Positions 1 to 7,251 of a stretch of DNA of 21,792 nucleotides are shown piece by piece. The stretch spans positions 1 through 21,792 of the forward strand of contig CABSGW010000011.1 of assembly GCA_902477365.1 (NCBI GenBank), given 5' to 3'. The translations under genes and the position numbers were made by a program. This stretch comes from an uncultured Prevotellaceae bacterium. GTDB lineage: Bacteria; Bacteroidota; Bacteroidia; Bacteroidales; Bacteroidaceae. Positions within the stretch are counted from its first letter, which is position 1. Every line of letters begins with the position of its first letter. The notes below the pieces were generated by a model. That model was not told where the DNA came from. It made no database searches and saw only the letters and a program-made list of their open reading frames with translations.

Positions 1-1085
1 CAGTCCCATCTTTGTATCGGCATGCCAAATGCCAGATATAGTCCCACTTGATCCAAAATCATCACGTGACTTTTCTTGCAGGATACGCGCATCCCCCGCC
101 CCACCTGCTGTAAATATTTGGCTAATGAAAGCGTGGGACGGGCAAGTTGAATGACCTCCACCTCCGGCACGTCCCAACCTTCTGAGAATATGTCGACATT
201 GACCATCAAGGTGATACGACCGTTCCGATAGTCTTCCACCAAACTTCGGCGTTCCTCCGGCGGTGTCTTCGCGTCAATCATGCAACAGCTTACCCCGCCC
301 TTCCGATAATACTCCACGATATGACGCGCATGCTCCCGATTAATGGCATATACTATGCCTTTTTTCCCCGAAGCAAACGTTTGGTAAGTATCATACAAAT
401 GCCGGATGCTTTCAGGGCAATCCATCACCGTGGCCATCTCTTTCAACTGATAATCTCCATCCGCACCGCGCTTGGACAACAGCCCCACCCGGCGTACCGC
501 CTTACTGTTCGGGTCGGCACTTATATATTCAAAATCAGCCAGCCACCCCTCGTCGATAAAGCGTTCCATACTCCACGCTTGGAGCAACACCTCGAACAAG
601 TCCGTGAAAGGTTCGCCGCTCAATCGGCAAGGCGTAGCCGTCAGTCCCAAGAAAAGAGCCTCCGGCCACTTTTCCCACAATATGCGGTAAGTCTTCGCCA
701 AGGCATGATGAGCCTCGTCCACAACCACAACAGAAGGGCAAAAAGAAAGACTATCTATACATCGGCTCAACGTCTGTATGCTCGCCACCCGGACGTTCTC
801 CGCCAACAACGCCTTCCGGCCACCGGCAATCACCCCGTGGCGTACTCCGAAACGAGACAAGGTTTCCGAAACCTGCTCTACCAATTCTATCCGGTGCGTC
901 ACGACCAACACCCCGCCCGCTGCATTCTCGCGAACCACGGCGGCCATCAGGAACGTCTTTCCCGTCCCCGTAGGCATCTGCACCATCACGCTCCTGCTCC
1001 CGCCCCACCATTTTTCATACAGGCGGTGCTTCATCTCCCGCTGATAGCTGCGCAATTCCGTATAACCAACATCTACTTGCTCCAT
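1..1085 (-). CDS. DEAD/DEAH-box helicase, N-terminal part (runs off the window)
   Basis: This superfamily 2 helicase would use ATP hydrolysis to remodel DNA or RNA. It starts at ATG 1083-1085 (MEQVDVGYTELRSYQ) and stays open to the window edge, giving 361 codons with the C-terminus missing. I translated it directly. The Walker A motif is QMPTGTGKT at residues 36-44, motif II is DEAHH, motif III is LTATP, and the C-terminal RecA-like lobe carries a QQVGRGMR motif VI. Motif order matches the type III restriction/ERCC3-like SF2 helicases. It begins only 32 bases after the last capsule glycosyltransferase and on the same strand. It probably marks the conserved chromosomal flank of the locus, although read-through from the operon is possible because I see no terminator in the gap. 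The substrate cannot be told from sequence. Confidence 0.9.
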   Translation of the reverse strand, partial: MEQVDVGYTELRSYQREMKHRLYEKWWGGSRSVMVQMPTGTGKTFLMAAVVRENAAGGVLVVTHRIELVEQVSETLSRFGVRHGVIAGGRKALLAENVRVASIQTLSRCIDSLSFCPSVVVVDEAHHALAKTYRILWEKWPEALFLGLTATPCRLSGEPFTDLFEVLLQAWSMERFIDEGWLADFEYISADPNSKAVRRVGLLSKRGADGDYQLKEMATVMDCPESIRHLYDTYQTFASGKKGIVYAINREHARHIVEYYRKGGVSCCMIDAKTPPEERRSLVEDYRNGRITLMVNVDIFSEGWDVPEVEVIQLARPTLSLAKYLQQVGRGMRVSCKKSHVMILDQVGLYLAFGMPIQRWD

Positions 1086-1117
1086 ATCCTGCTATATGCA
1101 ATAGCTATTATGATATT

Positions 1118-1867
1118 TCAACTTTTAAACGGGTTACGATAAATCCCAAGCAGTTGCCGACCGAAATACCAAAAGAATTTCACATCATCCACAAAGTATC
1201 TTCTGAACATTCGTTTGGGCTCCATCAGGAATCTGTAAAACCATTCCATCGCCAACTTCTGCATCCATTTCGGTGCCCGCTTCACATTGCCGGCCTCAAA
1301 GTCGATCGTAGCACCCAAAGCCATCCATATATCAACTCCCGGCATGCGGCTTTTATGACGGAAAATCCATTTTTCCTGTTTGGGTGCCCCCACACCGACC
1401 AGTACCACATTGGCACCGGAAGCATTAATGGTACGGTAAATCAATTCATTTTCCTCCGGTTTATTTTCAAAACCATACGAAGGAGACATCGCCCCCACCA
1501 CGATTTCGCGTCCCACCGAGGCATTGATACGTTCCATGGCCTTTTGTGCCACACCTTCCATCGCACCCAAAAGAAATATCCGGCAATCCGGATTATCCTT
1601 ATGATATTGATAGAAAGCCGTAAAGAAACTGCTACCCGGAATGGCTTCCGGTATTCCTTTCTTCAGCAAACGAGAGCACAAATACAAGATTTTACTGTCG
1701 CAAACCACCCACTCCGCCTTTTGATAAAGGTCATAAAACTCACGGTCATGTTGGAGTTTGACCAAATGATCAAGATTCGGAGTGACCAATACCCCGCGTT
1801 TTAAGCTTTGCAGCAGTTCAATCCGGGTAATGGACAAGAGGTTCGCATTCAAAATACGAACAGACAT
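1118..1867 (-). CDS. WecG/TagA/CpsF-family glycosyltransferase
   Basis: This 249-residue protein has the full length of the WecG/TagA (GT26) family. These peripheral membrane enzymes add N-acetylmannosamine or its uronic acid to undecaprenyl-diphosphate-GlcNAc, usually as the second sugar of a repeat unit. Family motifs are visible: TPNLDH at residues 29-34 (Thr and Asn of the donor site), CDS with Asp57, GVGAPKQEKW at 158-167, and the basic, aromatic C-terminal tail expected for membrane association. It is the last capsule gene before the helicase. The donor sugar is not predictable here, since no UDP-ManNAc epimerase or dehydrogenase lies in the window. A fragment of a second gene of the same family is seen at 3125-3188. 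Confidence 0.88.
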   Translation of the reverse strand: MSVRILNANLLSITRIELLQSLKRGVLVTPNLDHLVKLQHDREFYDLYQKAEWVVCDSKILYLCSRLLKKGIPEAIPGSSFFTAFYQYHKDNPDCRIFLLGAMEGVAQKAMERINASVGREIVVGAMSPSYGFENKPEENELIYRTINASGANVVLVGVGAPKQEKWIFRHKSRMPGVDIWMALGATIDFEAGNVKRAPKWMQKLAMEWFYRFLMEPKRMFRRYFVDDVKFFWYFGRQLLGIYRNPFKS

Positions 1868-1905
1868 GAAATAAAAAAATTAATGTTATCGATTATAATC
1901 TATAC

Positions 1906-2787
1906 CTACAGTCCCATCTTATGTCCTGTAAGTTTCCATTGCACATGCTTTAAAAACACCTTTATAGCATGCGGTAAAAATCGGCTCCAACAATACAAAC
2001 GTCCCACATTCAAGGTTCGATTCAACGCAAAACAGGATAACAACTCCGAATCCCGAACGAAACGGAAATCAAGACTCATTTTAACATCATTATCCACATT
2101 TCGCTCATGTACGACTTCGCCCCATAACGGCTCGTCATCCTTAGTATCCAACATAACGGAACGTACATTCTCCATCCGAGAGAGATAATAATGAGTACCA
2201 AACTCATACACCGTTTTCAAATGAGATCCAACCGTAAAGTCTTCTACCCTTGAAACGAAATGATTGTTTGGGAAGCTTATCCACAGCGCATAGTTTTGTT
2301 TTAGGAAATACTGTAAACCTCTTTTATAAAAGAAAAAAGTTCCGCCGCAGAGCCTTTGTGCATCATTTCGTACCGCAGCCATATAGTTGCAACCCAATAC
2401 GTCATCGTTATCCAACCACGAAGTAATTACTTTTGTCGGCTGCACACACCCTTGTAAATCATTCTCTATCCAACGCGCGAAAACTTGCGGATAGAACCGG
2501 GCATATTCGGATTTCACGGGTACATACTTAAAATTTTCACATCTTTCCGCCCATCTTTTTACACGCTCACGATAAACCGGCGGAGTATCCCCATCGAAAA
2601 GTACAACCCACGTAAAATCCTTGCAACTTTGCTGCAAAACACTGGGCAAAGTATATTGTTCAAAAAGGCAGAACCTATCTTCCAACCACACTTCATCCCG
2701 AGTCGCCAATCCACGCTTATCCTTGTTCCACAACGGAAGGTTGAAACGTGTCAACAAATAGTGCCGAACGGGAGTACTGCCACACAT
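1906..2787 (-). CDS. Putative rhamnosyltransferase-like glycosyltransferase (PF11316-like)
   Basis: A cytoplasmic sugar transferase of the putative rhamnosyltransferase family, with a GT-A-like fold. The N-terminus MCGSTPVRHYLLTRFNLP, the block around VLFDGDTPP, and a probable metal-binding SWLDNDDVLG are as expected for that family. I prefer the ATG at 2785-2787 (293 residues). A TTG 12 codons upstream is also open, but its extra residues do not look like the family. The gene follows the scar at 2949-3188 and precedes the WecG/TagA gene by about 40 bases. No dTDP-rhamnose genes are in the window, so the real donor may be another sugar, possibly GDP-heptose from the adjacent cassette. The donor assignment is inference only. 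Confidence 0.72.
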   Translation of the reverse strand: MCGSTPVRHYLLTRFNLPLWNKDKRGLATRDEVWLEDRFCLFEQYTLPSVLQQSCKDFTWVVLFDGDTPPVYRERVKRWAERCENFKYVPVKSEYARFYPQVFARWIENDLQGCVQPTKVITSWLDNDDVLGCNYMAAVRNDAQRLCGGTFFFYKRGLQYFLKQNYALWISFPNNHFVSRVEDFTVGSHLKTVYEFGTHYYLSRMENVRSVMLDTKDDEPLWGEVVHERNVDNDVKMSLDFRFVRDSELLSCFALNRTLNVGRLYCWSRFLPHAIKVFLKHVQWKLTGHKMGL

Positions 2788-2948
2788 AGTTAAAGCATGA
2801 AATACTTCTTTATAAAGTATCAATTGTTATTGTACTCATAAAACTATATTTAAACCAATAATGCACATGTACATAATAATCATCACGATTCAAAATTCTC
2901 GGAGAAAAACAACATGACTTCCAACCTCACTTTAACTTAGAACTATTT

Positions 2949-3188
2949 CTAACAAGAATCAAAAAGTTGCTCCCAAGATTGATATATAGTTTCCAGAGCA
3001 TATTTACGGCTCGTTACAATGGCATTTTCTGCCATACGCTGACGCTCATCAGACGACTGGGTCCTCTAATTCACCCTGTCCGGTCCATCGTCCACAATAG
3101 TCAATCGCCAATCCGGATAACGCTGTTCCAACAACTCCTTCGCTGTCAGATTGTTAATCCGCACATTCAGTATTTTTATTGAATTCAT
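2949..3188 (-). pseudogene. Composite scar: WecG/TagA N-terminus joined to pieces of a GT4 glycosyltransferase
   Basis: This fills most of the otherwise gene-free 2788-3233 stretch. Reading from ATG 3186-3188, the first 21 residues (MNSIKILNVRINNLTAKELL and one more) look like the start of a WecG/TagA protein. They resemble the intact copy at 1118-1867. The same frame then becomes RYPDWRLTIVDDGPDR, the typical nucleotide-sugar-site entry of GT4 enzymes. A stop follows at 3066-3068. Past the stop, in the same frame, SSDERQRMAENAIV and YALETIYQSWEQLF match a GT4 C-terminal helix, ending with a stop at 2949. So two gene ends survive with their middles deleted. I see nothing functional in 2788-2948. 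Confidence 0.7.
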
Positions 3189-3233
3189 CGTAAAAAATTA
3201 ATTTCTTATGTCCATTTATTTGCGCAATTCCAT

Positions 3234-3701
3234 TCATACTTTTATTCCTTTAATTCCACAATTCTCCGCAAACTTCATATCGCTGTCACTGTCCCCTATC
3301 ATCAAACAACCAGAAGGTTCCACATCCGGATAGTCTCTCAATATATCTTCAAACATACCTATTCCAGGCTTCCTTCGTTTATCAGTTTCGGTAAGTGAGG
3401 TACAATAATAGATTCTATCAATATGTCCGCCACATTTTTCTATTTCGTGGCACATACGTTTATGTATGTCCAGCAAATCACTTTCTGTCATCAATCCTTT
3501 GCCTACGCCACGTTGATTGGTGACAATAAAGATATGCTTTACTTTCTTGCTCCATGTCGCAATCATGCCAAACACATCCGGCAAGAACTCAAATTCCCCC
3601 CAACACTTGACATAATCATTCGGGCGAAGACGGTTTATTACACCGTCCCTGTCAAGCAGCAGTGTATCATAACCGCTGACATCTATATCACATAACTTCA
3701 T
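3234..3701 (-). CDS. gmhB: D-glycero-D-manno-heptose 1,7-bisphosphate phosphatase (HAD family)
   Basis: This HAD phosphatase removes the C7 phosphate from heptose 1,7-bisphosphate, giving heptose 1-phosphate for HddC. The catalytic DRDG lies at residues 17-20, TNQRG (motif II region) at 61-65, KPGIGM (motif III lysine) at 111-116, and GDSDSD (motif IV) at 136-141. The start overlaps the hddC stop by 4 bases (ATGA), indicating translational coupling. At 155 residues it is short. The zinc-binding loop seen in E. coli GmhB is reduced to one cysteine (IYYC, residues 97-100), and the protein ends about 14 residues after motif IV, right beside the scar. The C-terminal end may therefore be clipped, though all catalytic motifs are present. 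Confidence 0.88.
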   Translation of the reverse strand: MKLCDIDVSGYDTLLLDRDGVINRLRPNDYVKCWGEFEFLPDVFGMIATWSKKVKHIFIVTNQRGVGKGLMTESDLLDIHKRMCHEIEKCGGHIDRIYYCTSLTETDKRRKPGIGMFEDILRDYPDVEPSGCLMIGDSDSDMKFAENCGIKGIKV

Positions 3702-4414
3702 TCCTTAAAAATTGGGATTTCAGGAAAATCTTTGTTCGCACGTTCATAATCTTCAGGAATGCCAATGTCGATGAAATATCCATCCTGCACAAAGCCATAC
3801 AGATTACTTTTTGCACATTGCAATTGCAGGACATCGGTCTCAAATGAAAACTTGTCAGGTAACCCGTTAAAAAAATCGCCTGATTTACTTATAACATATA
3901 TGCCGCCATTAATTACTCCCTTGTCGCAATACTTCTTTTCTTCAAAATCGACAATCAGATTGCCGTTTACACGGACATTTCCATAGCGGTCAAAATGCTC
4001 CATAGGTTTTAGCGCAAGGGCTATGGAAGTCGGATGCAAACGATGCTGCCCACATATCTCATTCAATTCTACATTAAAGAATGTATCTCCATTCAATACG
4101 ATTACATCATTATTTAAGCACTTATCAAGTGCAAGTTTAATGCCGCCTCCCGTTCCCAACGGAGTTGTTTCTATCGCATAATCAAAGCCAAAGGGGAACT
4201 CACCTCCATATTCGTTAACCCAATCAATAATGGTATCTCGTAAATAACCGACAGAAAGTACCACGCGCTCAACATCGAAATTAGACAAGTATTTCAGCAG
4301 ATACCACAAAAAAGGTTTCCCTGCAACCGGAGCCATACACTTGGGCACATCACTTACAACTGAGCGCAACCTTGTACCCAATCCACCTGCCAATATAATC
4401 ACTTCTTTTCCCAT
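3698..4414 (-). CDS. hddC: D-glycero-alpha-D-manno-heptose 1-phosphate guanylyltransferase
   Basis: This nucleotidyltransferase activates heptose 1-phosphate with GTP to give GDP-D-glycero-alpha-D-manno-heptose, the donor for capsule or S-layer heptosylation. The 238-residue protein shows the nucleotide-binding GGLGTRLRS at residues 10-18, Lys25 in VPKCMAP, TPLGTGGGI at 84-92 and the metal-binding LNGDT at 107-111. It ends with the IDIGIPEDYERA block typical of HddC-like enzymes. Family members can also be mannose-1-phosphate or other NTP transferases. The setting between gmhA and gmhB with an hddA kinase upstream decides for heptose. It is 9 bases downstream of gmhA and overlaps gmhB by 4 bases. 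Confidence 0.9.
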   Translation of the reverse strand: MGKEVIILAGGLGTRLRSVVSDVPKCMAPVAGKPFLWYLLKYLSNFDVERVVLSVGYLRDTIIDWVNEYGGEFPFGFDYAIETTPLGTGGGIKLALDKCLNNDVIVLNGDTFFNVELNEICGQHRLHPTSIALALKPMEHFDRYGNVRVNGNLIVDFEEKKYCDKGVINGGIYVISKSGDFFNGLPDKFSFETDVLQLQCAKSNLYGFVQDGYFIDIGIPEDYERANKDFPEIPIFKE

Positions 4415-4423
4415 AACCCTATT

Positions 4424-5068
4424 CTATTTATCTGTTCCGAAAAATTCTTCTTCGAGCATCAGGCAGAGGCAATGATACACTGGTAAATGTAGCTCCTGTA
4501 TTTTGTAGGTCTCCGTTTCGGGTACACATATGCAGACATCCGCCATATCAGACAATTTGCTTCCTTTTGCACCTGTTAGGCCTATCACTTTCATACCCTT
4601 TGCCTTAGCCGTTACGGCAGCATAAAGTATGTTCTGGCTGTTACCAGATGTAGATATGCCAAGCAGTACATCACCTTCACATCCATAGCCGTTTACTTGT
4701 TGGGCAAAGCACATCAACGGATTACAATCGTTCATGTATGCTGTAGACAGTGCCGGATGACCATCAAGAGCTATTGTAGGAAGTGCGCCTTGCAGATTCT
4801 TAGCCAACAGGTCTCCAAGTCCTTTGTCTACATTCTTCAATTTACTTTGGCTCGCTACGTCCAAATGCCGTGGACTTTTAAAGCCTTTCATCAATTCACC
4901 AACAATATGCTCTGCATCTGCTGCACTACCACCATTACCACATACCAACAACTTACCATGATTCTGATAAGATCCGGACAATATAGCAAAGGCTTTTGCA
5001 ACGTCTTCCTTGCAGACCGCCAATTGAGGGAACCTTGACACTAAGTCATTTAATATTGTATGTTCCAT
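4424..5068 (-). CDS. gmhA: Sedoheptulose 7-phosphate isomerase (SIS domain)
   Basis: GmhA converts sedoheptulose 7-phosphate, from the pentose phosphate pathway, to D-glycero-D-manno-heptose 7-phosphate. It is the entry step of the heptose branch. The 214-residue protein is a single SIS domain with GNGGSAADAEH at residues 44-54, the phosphate-binding STSGNSQN at 139-146, and the metal-ligand block QELHLPVYH at 191-199 that is diagnostic for GmhA. A 20- to 25-residue insert around residues 65-90 is lysine-rich and is also found in some GmhA relatives. It lies 6 bases after hddA and 9 before hddC, so the four genes form a tight cassette. Confidence 0.92.
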   Translation of the reverse strand: MEHTILNDLVSRFPQLAVCKEDVAKAFAILSGSYQNHGKLLVCGNGGSAADAEHIVGELMKGFKSPRHLDVASQSKLKNVDKGLGDLLAKNLQGALPTIALDGHPALSTAYMNDCNPLMCFAQQVNGYGCEGDVLLGISTSGNSQNILYAAVTAKAKGMKVIGLTGAKGSKLSDMADVCICVPETETYKIQELHLPVYHCLCLMLEEEFFGTDK

Positions 5069-5074
5069 AGCATG

Positions 5075-6130
5075 TCAGAATTTCATTGTTGATATATCGT
5101 CTGTTTCATAAATCTTCCAACCATGCGCACCTCCATCGGTAAACTGAAAGGGCATGACAAAACCATCAAGCTGTTTCAAGGCATTTATGACGGCTTTCTT
5201 CTTCGTAGGTTCAACCATAAACATACAGAAGCCTCCTCCACCAGCACCGCTTACCTTGCCCGCAACGGCTCCGGCTTGGGTTGCCACTTCAAAAGCATGT
5301 TCAATGACAGGGTTGGTGATGGCATCCGCCATTTTCTTTTTGTCTTCCCATGCCTGTCCAAGGATACGTGCAAACTCACGCATATCCCCTTTCAGCAACG
5401 CAAGTTTCATATCTTTGGCACTTTGCTTGATATGATGCATGGCTTCTATTGATCTACTTTCCTTATTAGCAGTGTTTGCTTTCTGTTGGTCTATGATGGC
5501 GGCAGATGAACGTGACCTTCCTGTGAAATACAGTAGCAAAGAAGCCTCCAACTCGTCCGTTATCCAACGTTTTACTTTCAATGGATTGACTATTACCATG
5601 TCATTTTCTAAAAACTCCATATAATTAAAGCCGCCAAAAGCCGCTGCATACTGGTCTTGCTTGCCTCCGGAAAGTTCCAAGTCTTTGCGCTCTACCTCGT
5701 ATGCCATACGGGCTATCTCATAATCACCCAACGGCAGGCTAAGCCATTCCACGAATGCTTTGATGATGCACACCACCATTGTAGAGGATGTGCCAAGCCC
5801 AGAACCGGCTGGGGCATCGTTATATGTCGTAATTTTAAAACCTGTCCATTTTGGGTGATAATCACGTACAATGCGATTATAGACTCCTTTTATTAGAGAA
5901 GCTTTGCCGTCTATTTCCATTTTGTCTGGCAAAGGGCAGGACTGATGGCATTCTGCGTCATAACTGTTTATAGACACCAAACCGTCATGGGTTTCCTCAA
6001 TGGTGGTATATGTATAGAGGTTTATGGTCGCATTTAAAACCAGTCCCCCATAAATGTCGCTATACGGCGACACATCACTTCCTCCACCTGCCAATCCTAA
6101 GCGGAGCGGTGCTTTACTTCGAATAATCAT
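5075..6130 (-). CDS. hddA: D-glycero-alpha-D-manno-heptose 7-phosphate kinase (GHMP kinase)
   Basis: HddA phosphorylates heptose 7-phosphate at C1 using ATP, giving the alpha 1,7-bisphosphate for GmhB. This selects the GDP-heptose rather than the ADP-heptose (LPS core) route. The 351-residue protein has the three GHMP motifs. APLRLGLAGGGSD is near residues 7-19, the phosphate loop PAGSGLGTSS is at 107-116, and KVSGAGGGG is at 292-300. SGGKQDQYAAAFGG near 154-167 is typical of the heptose/fucose kinase subgroup. It is the first gene of the heptose cassette, about 80 bases after the fucosyltransferase-like gene. A fucokinase is the only close alternative, and the gmhA neighbour argues against it. 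Confidence 0.92.
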   Translation of the reverse strand: MIIRSKAPLRLGLAGGGSDVSPYSDIYGGLVLNATINLYTYTTIEETHDGLVSINSYDAECHQSCPLPDKMEIDGKASLIKGVYNRIVRDYHPKWTGFKITTYNDAPAGSGLGTSSTMVVCIIKAFVEWLSLPLGDYEIARMAYEVERKDLELSGGKQDQYAAAFGGFNYMEFLENDMVIVNPLKVKRWITDELEASLLLYFTGRSRSSAAIIDQQKANTANKESRSIEAMHHIKQSAKDMKLALLKGDMREFARILGQAWEDKKKMADAITNPVIEHAFEVATQAGAVAGKVSGAGGGGFCMFMVEPTKKKAVINALKQLDGFVMPFQFTDGGAHGWKIYETDDISTMKF

Positions 6131-6213
6131 AATTGTTGTTATTAAAAATCATTTAATGACTGCATTCAAAAATAGCGTTCTTATAGGTGCCAAAAGTCAT
6201 TCCAAGACAATTA

Positions 6214-7204
6214 TCATTCTGTGATTCCGATGAATCTTCGATTTCCTATTAAAGCCGATGTCTTGGCGAATTTCGTCCCCTTAAACATCTTCCCGTAACT
6301 ATAGGAATAACAACATTCCGCTTTTGATATCATCAGCATATCAAGAAATACTTTTAAATCATTTTGCTCCATATTCTTATTCACGCCATCCATGTGAACC
6401 ACTGTGCCCGGTATTATATATACATAAGCTAAGGATGAAGCTTTTTCAAGAAATACACGAGAATCTGAAGTGACCAATATTTTAGGAACATTCGGATGTT
6501 TTGTCTTCAGGCGACAAATAACATCCAAGCATTTACTTATATACTTTTCTTTCTCCTCAGCTCCTAATTCTTTTTTAAAATACGTGTCCTTAAAATCCCC
6601 TAATATACCGATGAATCGGAAGGAGACAGATATATATTTCCCACCGATTTTATCAGTATTATATTGGAGCGCATCAGATAACATTTTCGATGGCTTAAAC
6701 AAGTCATTGAAAAAAATGTGATACATTTCCTCGTGTAAAGTGATATTTGAATATACATGAATTTCGTGTTTCTTTGTATTCATTATCTTGAGGAAACTCG
6801 TTTCATTATTGTTCATCAACGAATAGGAATTAAAGAAGCGGAAAGCAACTTCATTCTTGTTATGAGAAATAGCTTTTCCCTCAATCAACCAATTCACTTT
6901 ATTGGGTTCCAGGTAATCTTGCAAGTTGAAAGGATAAGTCCAAAAGACTTTGAAATCAATGCCTTCTTTAAGGCAATAATAATAGGTAGAGAACAACCCT
7001 CTTAACCTGTCACTCAGACCTCCATGTATGGTTTTACCGTCTATAAAAAAGATTACTATCTTTTTACCCCCCCCCATTTACATTCGTTAACGTTTTATAT
7101 TCATTTCTGAAAGACAAAAAGTATTTCAGTTTAGATTGCAAACGGCAAACATTTTCCTTTCCAATCACTTTACTTAATCTTCTTGCACATAAATCTCTGT
7201 TCAT
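6214..7204 (-). pseudogene. Fucosyltransferase-like glycosyltransferase, frame broken at a G9 tract (candidate phase-variable gene)
   Basis: A probable GT-B sugar transferase. After the tract the frame holds HGGLSDRLRG and a later VSFRF block, recalling GT11/NodZ/O-fucosyltransferase sites, so the family call is tentative. The complete gene seems to begin at ATG 7202-7204, 47 bases after the preceding GT4 gene. It reads MNRDLCARRLSKVIG onward for 43 codons into nine G's, then hits TAA at 7064-7066. With eight G's the leader joins the 286-residue body in one frame: 990 bases, 329 residues plus stop. In the G9 state only an ATG touching the tract (7075-7077) opens the body as a 287-residue protein. 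The sequence could thus be OFF, be expressed as a short form, or contain a sequencing error. Confidence 0.6.
7067..7075 (-). repeat. Poly-G tract of 9 (coding strand), candidate slipped-strand switch
   Basis: Nine consecutive C's on the plus strand read as G9 in the gene. This is the longest G/C homopolymer in the window, in AT-rich DNA. It joins a 43-codon upstream frame to a 286-codon downstream frame. Loss of one G fuses them, while the present length leaves a stop just past the tract. An upstream ATG-TAA-ATG arrangement (7075-7083) places a possible restart directly against the tract. Confidence 0.85.
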
Positions 7205-7251
7205 AGCTATCAATTTTAAAAGATTTGTCTATTGGGTTAATCTGTACCTTG

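Noticed and set aside
321..1142. A 273-residue plus-strand frame across the helicase region
   Set aside because: It is antisense to the helicase, whose motifs (Walker A, DEAH, motif VI) are unmistakable on the minus strand. The plus-strand product has no recognisable domain.
1154..1804. A 216-residue plus-strand frame
   Set aside because: It is the complement of the WecG/TagA glycosyltransferase, with histidine- and arginine-rich low-quality sequence typical of antisense frames.
2788..2823. Extending the rhamnosyltransferase-like gene to a TTG start at 2823
   Set aside because: The 12 extra residues do not resemble the family N-terminus, and an ATG gives the expected start.
3596..3601. G6 tract (coding strand) in gmhB as a third phase switch
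   Set aside because: The gmhB frame is intact through it (WGEFEF) and six G's are short. There is no sign of a break.
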